A stretch of 64,000 bases of DNA, from positions 44,824,870 to 44,888,869 of the forward strand of contig CM051456.1 of assembly GCA_028274465.1 (NCBI GenBank), written 5' to 3'. This document shows positions 1 to 10,092 of the stretch, in pieces; position 1 is the first letter of the stretch; each line of letters starts with the position of its first letter. The DNA is from Plantago ovata (Eukaryota; Streptophyta; Magnoliopsida; Lamiales; Plantaginaceae). The translations under genes and the position numbers were made by a program. Below the pieces are notes generated by a model that saw nothing but the letters and a program-made list of their open reading frames with translations, was not told the origin of the DNA and searched no databases.

Positions 1-564
1 ATACAAGTATTAGCTCTCACCTAGAATCCACTTTCGACGTTCGGGACGAGCGACGACGTTCAGGTTTGGGGAGGGGGTTATCGCTGGTTATCTCTATACT
101 TATCTTGCTTATGATAAACTCGTGAAATTTTTTGCATTTGCATTTGCACGTTTACTGCTTTCTTAGTTTTTTAGGTTGCATTCACTACATTCATCCTAGG
201 ATAGTCTTGCATGTTTTATATGGAGTTTATTGCCGAATTTTTTGAGCTTTTTTATTGGGTAGATTAACTAACTATGCCATTAATCATATGCTTCATCTCT
301 ATGAATTTGTTTGAGGTTTTTCTCGCTTGGCTCGTCACATTTGTGTATTGTTCTTAGTTAAGCTTGGTAGTCTCGACATCACTTAGTGGTGTTTTCTCTA
401 TTGCGGTTCACGAAGGCCTTTATAATAGGATGATGCATGTTAGGGTCTTATGGTTGTTTCCCCGAGTAATTATGAACCTAAGAGGCAACAAGTCTTCACC
501 ATGCTTTGAGATTGCTAAATGCCTAGGAAGGAGGTAGTGTGAGGTTGTGTGATCCTTTATTTGC

Positions 565-701
565 AACCTATTCTTTCGAATAGGTTTGGGGAGGGGGTTA
601 CACTATCATTAGACATGTTTTTCGTTTTTCATTTCTGTGTTGTGAGTTTATTTTTCCTTTCTCGTAAATTTTGTACTCCAACCTATTCTTTCGAATAGGT
701 T
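565..701 (+). other. paired hairpins, ATH-0
   Basis: AACCTATTC-TTTC-GAATAGGTT occurs at 565-586 and again at 680-701: a perfect 9-bp stem with a 4-nt loop. The first copy is followed by TGGGGAGGGGG and the second by TGGGGAAG. The same pair occurs at the same place in ATH-1, ATH-3 and ATH-4. Role unknown; RNA structure or a secondary plus-strand priming site is inference. Confidence 0.8.
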
Positions 702-756
702 TGGGGAAGTCGTTTGTGAGTCATTTTGTTTCTTTTTCATTATGCTACTGCTGGCT

Positions 757-893
757 AAAAAAAATCGAAAAAAAAGAAAGAAAAATTCCAGGAAAAAAGA
801 AAAAAAAAAAGAAAAAAGAAACTGGAAAGAAAAAAGGAAAAAAAGAAAAAGACCCCAAAAAAGCAAAGAAGGATCCAAAAAAAGAAAGCCAAA
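757..893 (+). repeat. purine-only tract, ATH-0
   Basis: About 135 nt almost entirely of A and G on the element sense strand, built from A-runs separated by single G. It begins just after a conserved CTACTGCTGGCTA. Equivalent tracts: 9366-9492 (ATH-1), 37211-37345 (ATH-4) and, as pyrimidines, 19100-19245 (ATH-3). Lysine-rich ORFs through it are composition artefacts. Confidence 0.85.
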
Positions 894-1501
894 TTGCAGT
901 TTAGCAAAGTCTTGTGTCTCATTTTCCAATTCTTGTAATGTTCGTAATCGTGTTGTAATTTTCTATTTTTTGTCTTTTATTTTTGAGTGTCATCTGTTCT
1001 AGACCACCCTCGTCCTGCCATTCAGGAAGTGGTGAAAATCTTAAGGCTTTGCTTGAGAGATGGGTAGAATAGGGGAGTGTTATCTTTTATAGGGAACCCT
1101 CCTTCGTTTGATGAGAGCCAGTACTGGTTCGACCTCTTTGAGGAAAAGTCTTAACTTGGTGAACAGCAGTAAGTCCTCAGTTTCATAGGCACGGGACAAC
1201 CATTCGTATCTTAACATGTTTCATTACGTCGTCACTGACTAGGTCCAGGTAGAGAATGTTACGATTGACTATCTTGTCTTAACATAAGTGCTTATGTGGA
1301 TGTGTATGAGTCAATCGAGGAATTCTTCAACCTATATTCATGTTTTGATTTATATGGTTTTTGTTCATATGTTTTTTGATAGATTCAGTAGATTAGTTCA
1401 TTTTATTTGGCATGAGACTCCATTTTATGTGTTGCATTGTTTTTTGCATTAGAGTCTAGCTTAGTTGCTTGAGGACAAGCAAAGGTTCGGTTTGGGGAGT
1501 T

Positions 1502-2757
1502 TGATGAATGTGTATTCTACACTTTCATTTGAGTCTTTTTCACCTATTTTAGCTATCCTATATGATAATTTAGCTATATTTTAGTGCATTTTATTAGAAT
1601 AGTGTCACGTTTCCTTTTAGTTTTTATTTTACAGGTTTTGGTTGAAAAACGAGGTTTTCCGGGCAATTATATTGAAGTTGACAAGGAATTGGTGTTCCAG
1701 AAGCCTATTTGGAGTATCTGAAAGTTTCCGGATAGGATTTGAAGTCTAGGGGTCGAATCTGGAGGTTAGAAGGCCACTAGAAATCAGAAACCGAGTCCGA
1801 AAAGGGGAAGAAATCCAAAAACGCGTCGAAAACGTGTATCTGGCCGAGTTTTACTCCCGGGCGAATCGCCCGGGATGTGGGGCAAATCGCCCCACACCTG
1901 GTGAATCGCCCGGTTTGTGGGGCCCTTCGCCCCACACTATTCGTAGCCTATATATAGTTGCTCAGTTTTTCTCCGTTTTTCATACTTTTCCAGACCTTTT
2001 CTCTCACCTTTCTTTGTTGTTTTAGGTAGGAATTCCCCAGAGCCTGTTCTGGGGGTTCATAGCTTAGGAGATACTTTTTCTTAGCAGTTTGGAGCTTGTA
2101 AGATCACGATTCTTCGGAGACTGACAACCTTCGGTAACATTGTATTTTACAGTTTTTCTACTTATTTTTATATATCTTTCAACATGTTTTCTTCTATGAT
2201 TTCTGTTGATTGCATGACAAATATGAGTAGCTAAACTTCTCGTTGGTGATAGTATGTGAATTCTTAGCGAAGGGTTAATAATTATGCTAATGGCTATATC
2301 GCGCATTATACTCTGAGTTATTGCTTTATTTCTTTGATCTATCTAAATCTCTATCTTCGTATTATTGATTAATTATTGCACACAACTGGACAATTCATTG
2401 GTCTTTGACCTATCTAAATCTATATCTTCGTTGTGTTTGATAATTGCAACTGGACAATTCATTGATCAAAGATCTCTATGCAAAACCGAGGAATTTATGC
2501 ATGATTATTAACCCGTTATGCTTTGAAGGACCATACTATCACCAATCTCCATTATCTGTTCAGAAAAACCCTTGCTAAACCGTCTGCTGTTTTATATTCT
2601 AAATTAGATTAGATAAAGCTAGTTATAGTCCTTAGAGATCGACACTCGAGGTTATTCTCCTGCTACACTACGGTTTTCGTTGTAGTTGTGAATTGCCTTT
2701 GGCTAAATACAAATTTATTTGATTCTCGTTGGAACACGACATCCAGCGCGTTCATCA
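1502..2757 (+). repeat. ATH-0 3' LTR
   Basis: A 1256-bp LTR beginning TGATGAATGTG and ending GTTCATCA, preceded by the polypurine tract. A palindrome array at 1856-1937 lies directly before TATATATA (1949-1956). A roughly 70-bp subrepeat containing TATCTTCGT is present about twice near 2340-2470. The LTR ends abruptly at 2757 in copia gag sequence, so ATH-0 inserted in SIR-1; the matching TSD (AAGTC at 2758-2762) should lie left of the window. Confidence 0.9.
1856..1956 (+). promoter_or_regulatory. ATH LTR promoter: palindrome array plus TATA box (ATH-0)
   Basis: Four short GC-rich palindromes of the type CCGGGCGAATCGCCCGG or GTGGGGCRAATCGCCCCAC lie head to tail at 1856-1937, followed 11 bp later by TATATATA. 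The position inside the LTR and the TATA box suggest the U3 promoter. Other copies: 5323-5386, 10444-10548, 18073-18136, 23090-23192, 25520-25600, 31288-31390, 38298-38400, 44910-45012. Confidence 0.7.
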
Positions 2758-4594
2758 AAGTCTTGTTACATTGAGTAGCAACAGCGGGCTTTACGGTCGT
2801 AGGTACTTGATTGCATGTTTCAGCAACCTTAGATTGACCAAACTGATAGAGTTCTGGTTGACCACTATCAGTAGCACGTACAAAGGAAATCGGTGATTTG
2901 TCTTTACTCAAGATTTCTACGTCATCACCTTCATACGTTGCACCTAAACCTTCTTTCTGAGATGGATCTCTCAAATAAGAGTTTAGATCAGTCAACGTTT
3001 TACTTGCGTCATCATAAGATTTTGAAATTGATTTTCATCTTTTTCATTTCTTGGATTTCAGCAAGTAACTTTAGAATTGAGGACTTATACTCTTCCAATT
3101 CTAATGCCATTTGAGAATTCTTCTCTGTAGCTTCAGCAATCAACTTCTTAAGACGCCTTATTTCAGCATCCTTTTCTTCTGTCTCTTCCTTCAGCAAGAT
3201 ATACTTTTCAGTAGTCTGCTTGGTCAGAGTTTCAGCAATCTGCAGTTTCTCTTGCTGTCTGCTCAGAGTTTTCTCAAATCTTTCGATTTCTCCTTGAATC
3301 TTGTCAAGGTCAATCTCGTCTTCACTTTCTGAGTCTGAGTCAGAGGTAGGGTTGTTTACCTGAACGGCCATGAGGCAGAACTAGTAGTTTGACACATCTG
3401 GATAAGCTTCCATAGCTATTCCACAAACTTCCTTGCCAATCTCTACGTCAAGAGTGGCTTCTTCATCATCAATGTCTGAGCTTTCATCCTCACTGTCATC
3501 GGAGCTAGTATCAATACACAATGCATCGATTTTTTCTTGAAGCTTCTTCTTTTCTTCAACAATAAAAGCTCTTTTGAACTTCTTCTTCTTTTCAGCAGAT
3601 TTGCCTTTTAGCAAAGGGCAATTAGCTTTGAAGTGTCCAGGCTTTTTGCAGTAAAAGCAGAGATCATTTCCAACTGTTGGTTCTTCTGATGAAGTTGCTT
3701 GCTGAGCTTGCTTGTTCAGCGAGCTAGTCTCATTCTTGTACTTATGGTAGTTGTTACCAAGATGCTTTTTCAGCTTCTCTTTTGCTTTTCGCCTTTCAAG
3801 TTCCTTACTGATGAATTTCTTCATATTTTTAACAACCAAAGCGTTTTCATCAGCAGGCTCTTTATCATTCTTCTTTTCAGAAGATGACGGCTTTGCAGCA
3901 AGAGCAATGTTTTGCGATTTTTCAGCAAACACATTTTCTCTTTGCTTTGTCTCGTAGTTGACAGTAGCCAGATGAGAGAACAACTCTGTTGGTGTAATGT
4001 CTGGCATTCCTTGATTGTAGTAGAAGTTCTGAGTGTGGATCCATTCTTGGTTCAGACTTCTGATGATAGTTTTCAATTTCTCAGAATCTGAGTAAAGATT
4101 TCCAAGAGTTGTGAATCTGAAGTCCAAGTCTTCCAGTGACTCATTTGTACCTTGTTTAAAGTTCTGAACTTTAACTTCAGCACTTCGAGTTTGTTTTCCT
4201 TGGTTTTGTCAGATCCAGCACAAAGATCTTGAACCATTTTCCAAGCTTCCTTAGCAGTTTTAGCACCCCACAGTTTGCACTGTATGGTATCCGGAGTTGA
4301 TCGAATGATGATGTTTCTTGCTTGGCCATCAAGACGGAATCTCTTCGCTTCGTCGGAAGTCCATTCCTCTCATGGTTTTGGAACAACGGTATCAACCGGT
4401 TCGCCTAAGATAGTTTCCTTTCCAGCTTCAGTGGTTTTGTGAGGAAAACTTCTTTCAACCTTAGTGATCTTGATAGGTCCATCATTAATGACAGTAACCA
4501 TCTCATCACTAATGGCCTCAAGATGTAGCATCATGTTGTTTCACCATTTTTCGTAGTTTTCCAGCTTCAGCAAGGGAGCGTCTCCTAAAGACAT
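2758..4594 (-). pseudogene. gag: SIR-1 gag (Ty1/copia, SIRE type), broken
   Basis: Minus-strand copia capsid/nucleocapsid gene starting at the ATG at 4594, about 100 bp after the primer-binding site. The N-terminus contains LENYEKW, typical of copia gag N-terminal domains. A CCHC zinc knuckle CFYCKKPGHFKANC (CX2CX4HX4C) lies near 3630-3680, flanked by lysine-rich sequence, then an acidic D/E/S stretch and a heptad-like coiled coil near 3020-3290. It is broken: in-frame stops near 4540 and 4370 and TAG at 3381-3383, frameshifts near 4150-4180 and near 3010, and it is cut at 2758 by the ATH-0 LTR. Protease and pol are outside the window. The CCHC, coiled coil and tRNA-Met primer site fit SIRE/Maximus elements. 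Confidence 0.8.
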
Positions 4595-4690
4595 CCTGTC
4601 AGCAAAAGACTACCAAACTGATCAAGTAAGAGTGATTTACGGAAATCACCTAAGGGGATCTAGGTTCAGTGCTGAAGGTTAAAGAACCTC

Positions 4691-4702
4691 CAGCTCTGAT
4701 AC
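4691..4702 (-). other. primer-binding site of SIR-1, initiator tRNA-Met type
   Basis: The minus strand reads TGGTATCAGAGC, the standard plant copia site complementary to the 3' end of initiator tRNA-Met, 2 nt from the LTR end at 4705. It sets the element orientation as minus. Confidence 0.9.
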
Positions 4703-4704
4703 CA

Positions 4705-4970
4705 CTTGTTGGTCCCTTTAAACAACAAGAAAAGACTAGAGGGGGGGGGGGGTGAATAGTCTTTTCAAACTTTCGTCGTTTAAAAACTTTCTCAGCAAGT
4801 GCTTATTACTTTTCAGTAATGAGTTTGCTGATACTTAACTTTCTCAGCAAGCGCAAGTTACTTCTCAGTAACTAGTTTTGTTGATACTTAAAATCAGAGA
4901 GCGGAAGTCTTTGATACAATAACTGTTTTTTCAGTAAGTGATAGTTTCAGCAAGTGAAGTGAGTGACTGT
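4705..4970 (-). repeat. SIR-1 5' LTR, inner part
   Basis: Begins TGTTGGTCCC on the plus strand and matches the SIR-3 LTR from 51059, including a G12 run at 4741-4752. It carries an extra repeat of about 57 bp (4792-4890) not in SIR-3. It is cut at 4970 by ATH-1; the remainder resumes at about 14101. About 0.9 kb of LTR, matching roughly SIR-3 51268-52162, is missing. Confidence 0.85.
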
Positions 4971-6242
4971 TGATGAATGTGTATTTTACACTTTCATTCG
5001 AGTCTTTTTCACCTATTTTAGCTATCCTCTATGTTAATTTAGCTATATTTTAATGCATTTTATTAGAATAGTGTCACGTTTCCCTTTAGATTTTATTTTA
5101 CAGGTTTTGGTTGAAATTCGAAGATTTCCGGGCAATTATATTGAAGTTGACAAGGAATTGGTGTTCCAGAAGCCTATTTGGAGTATCTGAAGGTTTCCGG
5201 ATAGGATTTGAAGTCTAGGGGCCGAGTCTGGAGGTTAGAAGGCTACTAGAAGTCAGAAACCGAGTCCGAAAAGGGGAAGAAATCCAAAAACGCGTCGAAA
5301 ACGCGGAATTCCGCGAAAAACTCTCTGGGGCGAACCGCCCCAGAGGTGGGGCGAACCGCCCCACAGTATTTCGGGGCCTATATATAGTTGCTCAGTTTTC
5401 TCCGAAAATCATATCTTTCCAGACCTACTTTCTCACCTCTCTCTATAGTTTTAGGTAGGAACTTCCCGGGGCCTGTCCTGGGAGTTCTGTAGCTTAGGGG
5501 ATACTTTTTCAGAGCGGATTGGAGCTCGTAGGATCGCAATTCTTCGGAGATTGACAACATTTGGTAACTTGTATCTTACAGTATAATCTACTTATTTTAT
5601 ATATCTTTCAATATGTTTTCTTCTATGATTTCTATTGATTGCATGCCTATTATGAGTAGCTAAACTTATCGTTGGTGGTAGTATGTGAATTCTTAGCGAA
5701 AGGAAGATAATCATGCTAATGGCTATATCGCGCATTATACTCCGTGTCATTGCTTTATTTCGTTGATCAGGCACAACCTAAATTCTCGTATGTTGTATTA
5801 ATTATTATGCACAATTGGACACTTGTCGACCATCAGACCAATTATCTTCGTAGTGTTGAATAATTACGGAACACATTAGGACAATAGTGATTGACTTGTC
5901 AGACCAATTATCTTCGTAGTGCTTAATATTTGCAACAGGACACTAGATTGATTCAAAGATCTCTATGCAAGACCGAGGAATTTATGCATGATTATCGACC
6001 CGTTAGTCTAAGAAGGACCATACTATCACCAATCTCCATTATCTGTTAGAAAAACCCCTTTTGCTATCTGTCTGCTGTTTTTATATTCTAAATTAAATTT
6101 GATAAAGCTAGTATAGTCCTGAGATAACGATACTCGAGTCATTCTACTGCTACACTACGGTTTTCGTTGTAGTTGTGGACTGCCTTTGGCTTACTAACAA
6201 ATTTATTTGTTGAATCGAGACCCGACAAATCTCCGTTCATCA
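4971..6242 (+). repeat. ATH-1 5' LTR
   Basis: A 1272-bp LTR, TGATGAATGTG to GTTCATCA, with the primer-binding site 4 nt after it. The promoter has only two palindrome units (5323-5364) before TATATATA (5379-5386), whereas the right LTR of the same unit has four. About three copies of a roughly 70-bp subrepeat around ATTATCTTCGTAG lie at 5770-5950. Confidence 0.93.
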
Positions 6243-6245
6243 AAT

Positions 6246-6263
6246 TGGCGCCGTTGCCGGGGA
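6246..6263 (+). other. primer-binding site, tRNA-Asp type (ATH-1)
   Basis: TGGCGCCGTTGCCGGGGA is an exact 18-nt complement of the 3' end of plant tRNA-Asp(GTC) plus CCA. Athila elements are known to use this tRNA, which supports the lineage call. Confidence 0.9.
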
Positions 6264-6411
6264 CTATACTCCTTTTTTCTGTTTGATTTGTTTATATTTA
6301 CAGCTTTAGATTCTTAATTCTACTAGTTTTAGTTTTCCTTTTTAATCTCTCTCTGATACTGCTTTCCTAGTCTGTTTCTAATCACCTTTCCTAGTCTGTT
6401 ACAGATTGTGT

Positions 6412-8554
6412 ATGCCGCATACACGTTCTACAGGAACACCGCTTGCTTATTCAATTGCTGAGATCGACAGAGTCTACCACCAAAGAAGGCGACTACTTGA
6501 AAGGCGCGCACTAGAGGAAATAGAGGAAACCGATTTCTCTGAATCTCTACTCAGTCTATTCAAGGAAATCGACGGAATGGCAGAAGCTAGACCACTGAAG
6601 GCATGGGTTCAACCCACCAAGGATCGTATGAGGGGACCGACGATTGTTCTTTCGTCTGCAACCCGAGATCTAGAGATCAAGAACCACGCATTCCAACAAC
6701 TTTCGAGGTCCTATGGCTTATCAAGGGAAGATGTGATGGGGTACTTGCACGATATCGATGATTTCGTCAACCAACTCCCACGACCCGGAGCGGACATAAC
6801 AACGGATGAGTTAAGGATGAAGGTTTTTGCTATGGGACTTGGCGACAGAGCCAAGTCATGGTTAAGTTCTCTTCCAGCAGGCTCGCTGGACACTTGGGAA
6901 AAGGTTTTTTCAGCTTTCATGGAGAAATACTTCCCTCACACCTTGACTACCGCGCTAAAGGCGCATATCACTAGATTCAAGCAGGACTATGATGAGACCA
7001 TCTACACCGCGTTCGAGAGGTTCCAAGATCTCACGAACAAGTGCCCTCACCATGGTTTTGAACTTTCCGACCTAGTCCAACACTTCTACAATGGACTAAC
7101 CTTCGAGAACCAACAAGTGGTGGATTTCCAATGCCGAGGCAATATTTGGGAGGAAACCGCAGAAGCCGTCTGGGCAGTTTTCGAAAGGCTTGCTAAGGGT
7201 TCACAGTTCAAGGACCCAAGAGCAATGGTTAGGAGACGTGGACCTGAAGCTCCACCGACTCAAGAAGCCCCTATGTATAGGGGGAATGGGGATCAATTCG
7301 AGTGTTTGACCAACGAATTGAAGCAAGTCCTCAAGAGCGCCACCGGAACAACTGTTTCGAACGAAGTACGCCGAATATGCAAGAACTATGGGCATGGGGT
7401 TCATATGTGTAGATCGGAGCTGGCATACGATGATGGCAACTGGGCTCGAGGAGGAGAAGAAGAAGCCTTCGCTACGGAGTTTGGCACTCAAGAAGTTAGC
7501 TACGGACAAGACGGTAGGAATCCTCGAGGTGGATTCTGGAGAAGAGGATACCGTAACAATCAAGGATATGCACCGGCTAACCAAACTTATGGACCGAACC
7601 AAGACCATAGTAGGCTGAACTATGGCAATGATCACTGCGAAAACCCGCTCCGAAAGAGCCACCGAAGTCGAAGTCGGCTCAACTGATGGAGAACTTGCAG
7701 AAGATGGTTGATCACACATTCTTAAACGTTATGAAGAAGATTCCGAGAAGACTAGGGCAAGGCTTGATAGGTTGGAAGAGAGCACTAGGCTTGCCCATCA
7801 GAAGATGCAAGAGTTGATCGACCGAGGAGCAAGTAGGGAACAAGGCAAACTGCCTAGCTGCACTGTGAAGTCGAAATTGGCTGGTGATGTACCTGACGAA
7901 ATCACCATCAGGAAGGTCGTTAGGTGCGAGTGTTGCATGAAGGAAGAACTTCTACAGGCCGAGAAAGAAGAGAAGGACCTTGGTTCTGACGCAAGTGATG
8001 AGGAGCAAGAGGATCCCGAACCACTCCCTAAAAGTTTCGATGTTAAGGTAGGAATTGGTGAGCTTGAAGATGTCCGTGCCACACTAGACACGGGATCCTA
8101 CGTAAACATAATCCCTTTGAATGTGTTTGAAAAGAGCAACCTTGGAAAACTATCTGAGCAAAGGGCTATTGTGCGACTGGCGGATGGATCCTTTATGAGA
8201 CCTGAGGGCGTTGTGAAAAATGTGTTGGTCAAGATTGGTGAAGCATCTATATATACCAATTTTGTAGTTATGCCGGCATCTGCACCTGGGATGGGGGATG
8301 TCATACTCTTAGGGCAAACGTTCTTGACTAAACTACGCTCCGTGATGGACATCTACCAAAGAACTTGCACCATCGAAGTGGATGGCAAGCAACACGTGTT
8401 GCAAGCCATACCTGATCCACCTGAACCGCCTGATATTTCTTTCACTACTCACTACTGTGGTCTTGCAGCCTATATTCTTTCTTATTCACAGGTTCGTGGC
8501 ATGGAGAAGAGATCCATGAAGGGGAAGCCTAGTACCCGCAAAAAGAAGAGATAG
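6412..8554 (+). pseudogene. gag-pro: ATH-1 gag-protease, frameshifted
   Basis: I place the start at ATG 6412 (MPHTRS), matching the ATG at 32281 in ATH-4. A retrotransposon gag domain spans roughly residues 90-270, with aromatic and basic positions such as AKSWLSSLPAGSLDTWEKVF. A zinc knuckle follows near 7370-7410, but its first Cys is Arg (RRICKNYGHGVHMC). An aspartic protease follows: active-site ATLDTGS near 8085 and the second conserved segment VILLGQTF near 8300. Athila-like wording such as LADGSFMRPEGVVKNVLVKIG supports the family. Two deletions (1 nt near 7646, 7 nt near 7720) split the frame into 6412-7686 and 7772-8554. ATH-4 indicates gag and protease were one ORF of about 715 codons. 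No pol follows. Confidence 0.88.
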
Positions 8555-8596
8555 GCGCAGACAGGAGTCGAGTCAAAGACTTTAAACAATGACGCT

Positions 8597-8621
8597 ATCC
8601 GGGAGGCAACCCGGATTTTTT
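8597..8621 (+). other. conserved hairpin after protease stop (ATH-1)
   Basis: ATCCGGG-AGGCAA-CCCGGAT is a perfect 7-bp stem followed by a T-run, 43 nt after the protease stop. Copies: 13756-13775 (weaker stem) and 34479-34498. A GGGAGGCAACCC core at this position is, from memory, common in plant Athila elements. It resembles a bacterial intrinsic terminator, but that reading does not fit a plant nuclear element. Confidence 0.65.
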
Positions 8622-10092
8622 ATCGCTTTCTTTACCGCTTTAGATTTTATCTCACGAGTTTGATTGAGTATTATAGGTCACTTATACAAGCATTAGCTTT
8701 CACCTTGGATCCACTTTCGACGTTCGGGACGAGCGACGACGTTCAGGTTTGGGGAGGAGGTTATCGCTGGTTATCTCTATACTTATCTTGCTTATGATAA
8801 CTCGTGAAATTTTTTGCATTTGCATGTTTTATATGGAGTTTATTGCCGAATTTTTTGAACTTTTTTATTGGGTAGATCAACCAACTATGCCATTAATCGT
8901 ATGCTTCATCTCTATGAATTTGTTTGAGATTTTTCTCGCATGGCTTGTCACATTTATGTATTGCACTTAGTTAAGCTTGGTAGTCTCGACATCACTTAGT
9001 GGTGTTTTCTCTGTTGCGGTTCACGAAGGCCTTTATAATAGAATGATGCATGTTAGGGTCTTATGGTTGTTTTCCCGAGTAATTATGTACCTAAGAGGCA
9101 ACAAGTCTTCACCATGCTTTGAGATTGCTAAATGCCTAGGAAGGAGGTAGTGTGAGGTCGTGTGATCCTTTGTTTATAACCCATTCTTTCGAATAGGTTT
9201 GGGGAGGGGGTTACACCATCATAGACTTGTTTCTGTTTTTCATTTTCGTATCGTGAGTTTATTTTTCCTTTTTCGTGAATTTTGTACTCCAACCTATTCT
9301 TTCGAATAGGTTTGGGGAAGTCGTGTGAGTCATTTTGTTTCTCTTTTTGTTATGCTACTGCTGGCTAGAAAAATCGAAAAAAAAAAGAAAAATTCCAGAA
9401 AAAAAGAGAAAAAGAAAAAAGAAAAAAAAGAATCTGGAAAGAAAAAAAAAGACCCCAAAAAAACAAAGAAGGGTCCAAAAAGAAAGCCAAATAGCAGTTT
9501 AGCAAAGTGTTGAGTCTTTTCCATTTTTGTAATGTTCGTAATCGTGTTTTTATCTTTTATCTTTTTTGTCTTGAGTGTCATCTGTTCTAGACCACCCTCG
9601 TCCTGCCATTCAGGAAGTGGTGAATAGCTTAAAGACTTTACTTGAGAGATGGGTAGAATAGGGGAGTGTTATCTTTTATAGGGAACCCTCCTTCGTTTGA
9701 TGAGAGCCAGTACTGGTTCGACCTCTTTTGAGGAAAAGTCTTAACATGGTGGAACAGCAGTAAGTCCTCAGTTTCATAGGCACGGGGAAACCATTCGTAT
9801 CTTAGCATGCTTCATTACGTCGTCACTGACTAGGTCCAGGTAGAGAATGTTACGAGAGACTATCTTGTCTTGACATAAGTGCTTATGTGGATGTGTATAA
9901 GTCAACCGAGGTATTCTTCAACCTATATTCATGCTTTGATTTATATGGTTTTTGTTCATATGTTATTTGATAGATTCAGTAGAATAGTTCATTTTATTTG
10001 GCAGGAGACTCCATTTTGTGTCTTGCATGTTTTTTGTATTAGAGTCTAGCTTAAGTTGCTTGAGGACAAGCAAAGGTTCGGTTTGGGGAGTC
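8622..10092 (+). other. ATH-1 3' noncoding region
   Basis: About 1.5 kb between the protease hairpin and the next LTR with no credible gene. It holds a hairpin pair (first copy imperfect at 9179-9199, second perfect at 9291-9312), the purine tract 9366-9492 and the G-rich end GGTTTGGGGAGT at the LTR. The whole block is conserved in order in ATH-0, ATH-3 and ATH-4. Confidence 0.8.

Larger units (their letters stand above)
1..1501 (+). mobile_element. ATH-0, 3' noncoding end of internal region
   Basis: Non-coding 3' part of an Athila-lineage gag-protease element whose 5' end lies before the window. It aligns along its length with ATH-1 8681-10092, ATH-4 36590-37944 and, inverted, ATH-3 18491-19860. 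It holds two copies of a 9-bp hairpin (565-586, 680-701), a purine tract (757-893) and a G-rich segment that ends directly at the 3' LTR (GGTTTGGGGAGT, polypurine tract). Short ORFs here are translations of the purine tract and are not genes. ATH-0 keeps a segment around 135-215 that ATH-1 and ATH-2 have both lost. Confidence 0.85.

Noticed and set aside
648..1002. Lysine-rich and Phe-rich ORFs on both strands (also 9325-9581, 18972-19354, 37135-37465)
   Set aside because: They are translations of the purine tract; frames are not conserved between copies.
1856..1937. CRISPR-like array (short palindromic repeats)
   Set aside because: Units touch each other without unique spacers, there are no cas genes, and the array lies within LTR promoters.
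2064..2306. Conserved 60-80 aa ORFs within ATH LTRs (also 5592, 10756, 17724, 22741)
   Set aside because: They recur because the LTR recurs; they are antisense to the LTR transcript, vary in length and frame, and show no domain.
7201..7719. Long antisense ORFs over gag-protease (also 12578-13015, 32964-33716)
   Set aside because: Serine/leucine-rich shadows of the sense gene with no independent start or domain.
8597..8625. Intrinsic (rho-independent) terminator
   Set aside because: The shape matches, but this is a plant nuclear retrotransposon; bacterial termination does not apply.
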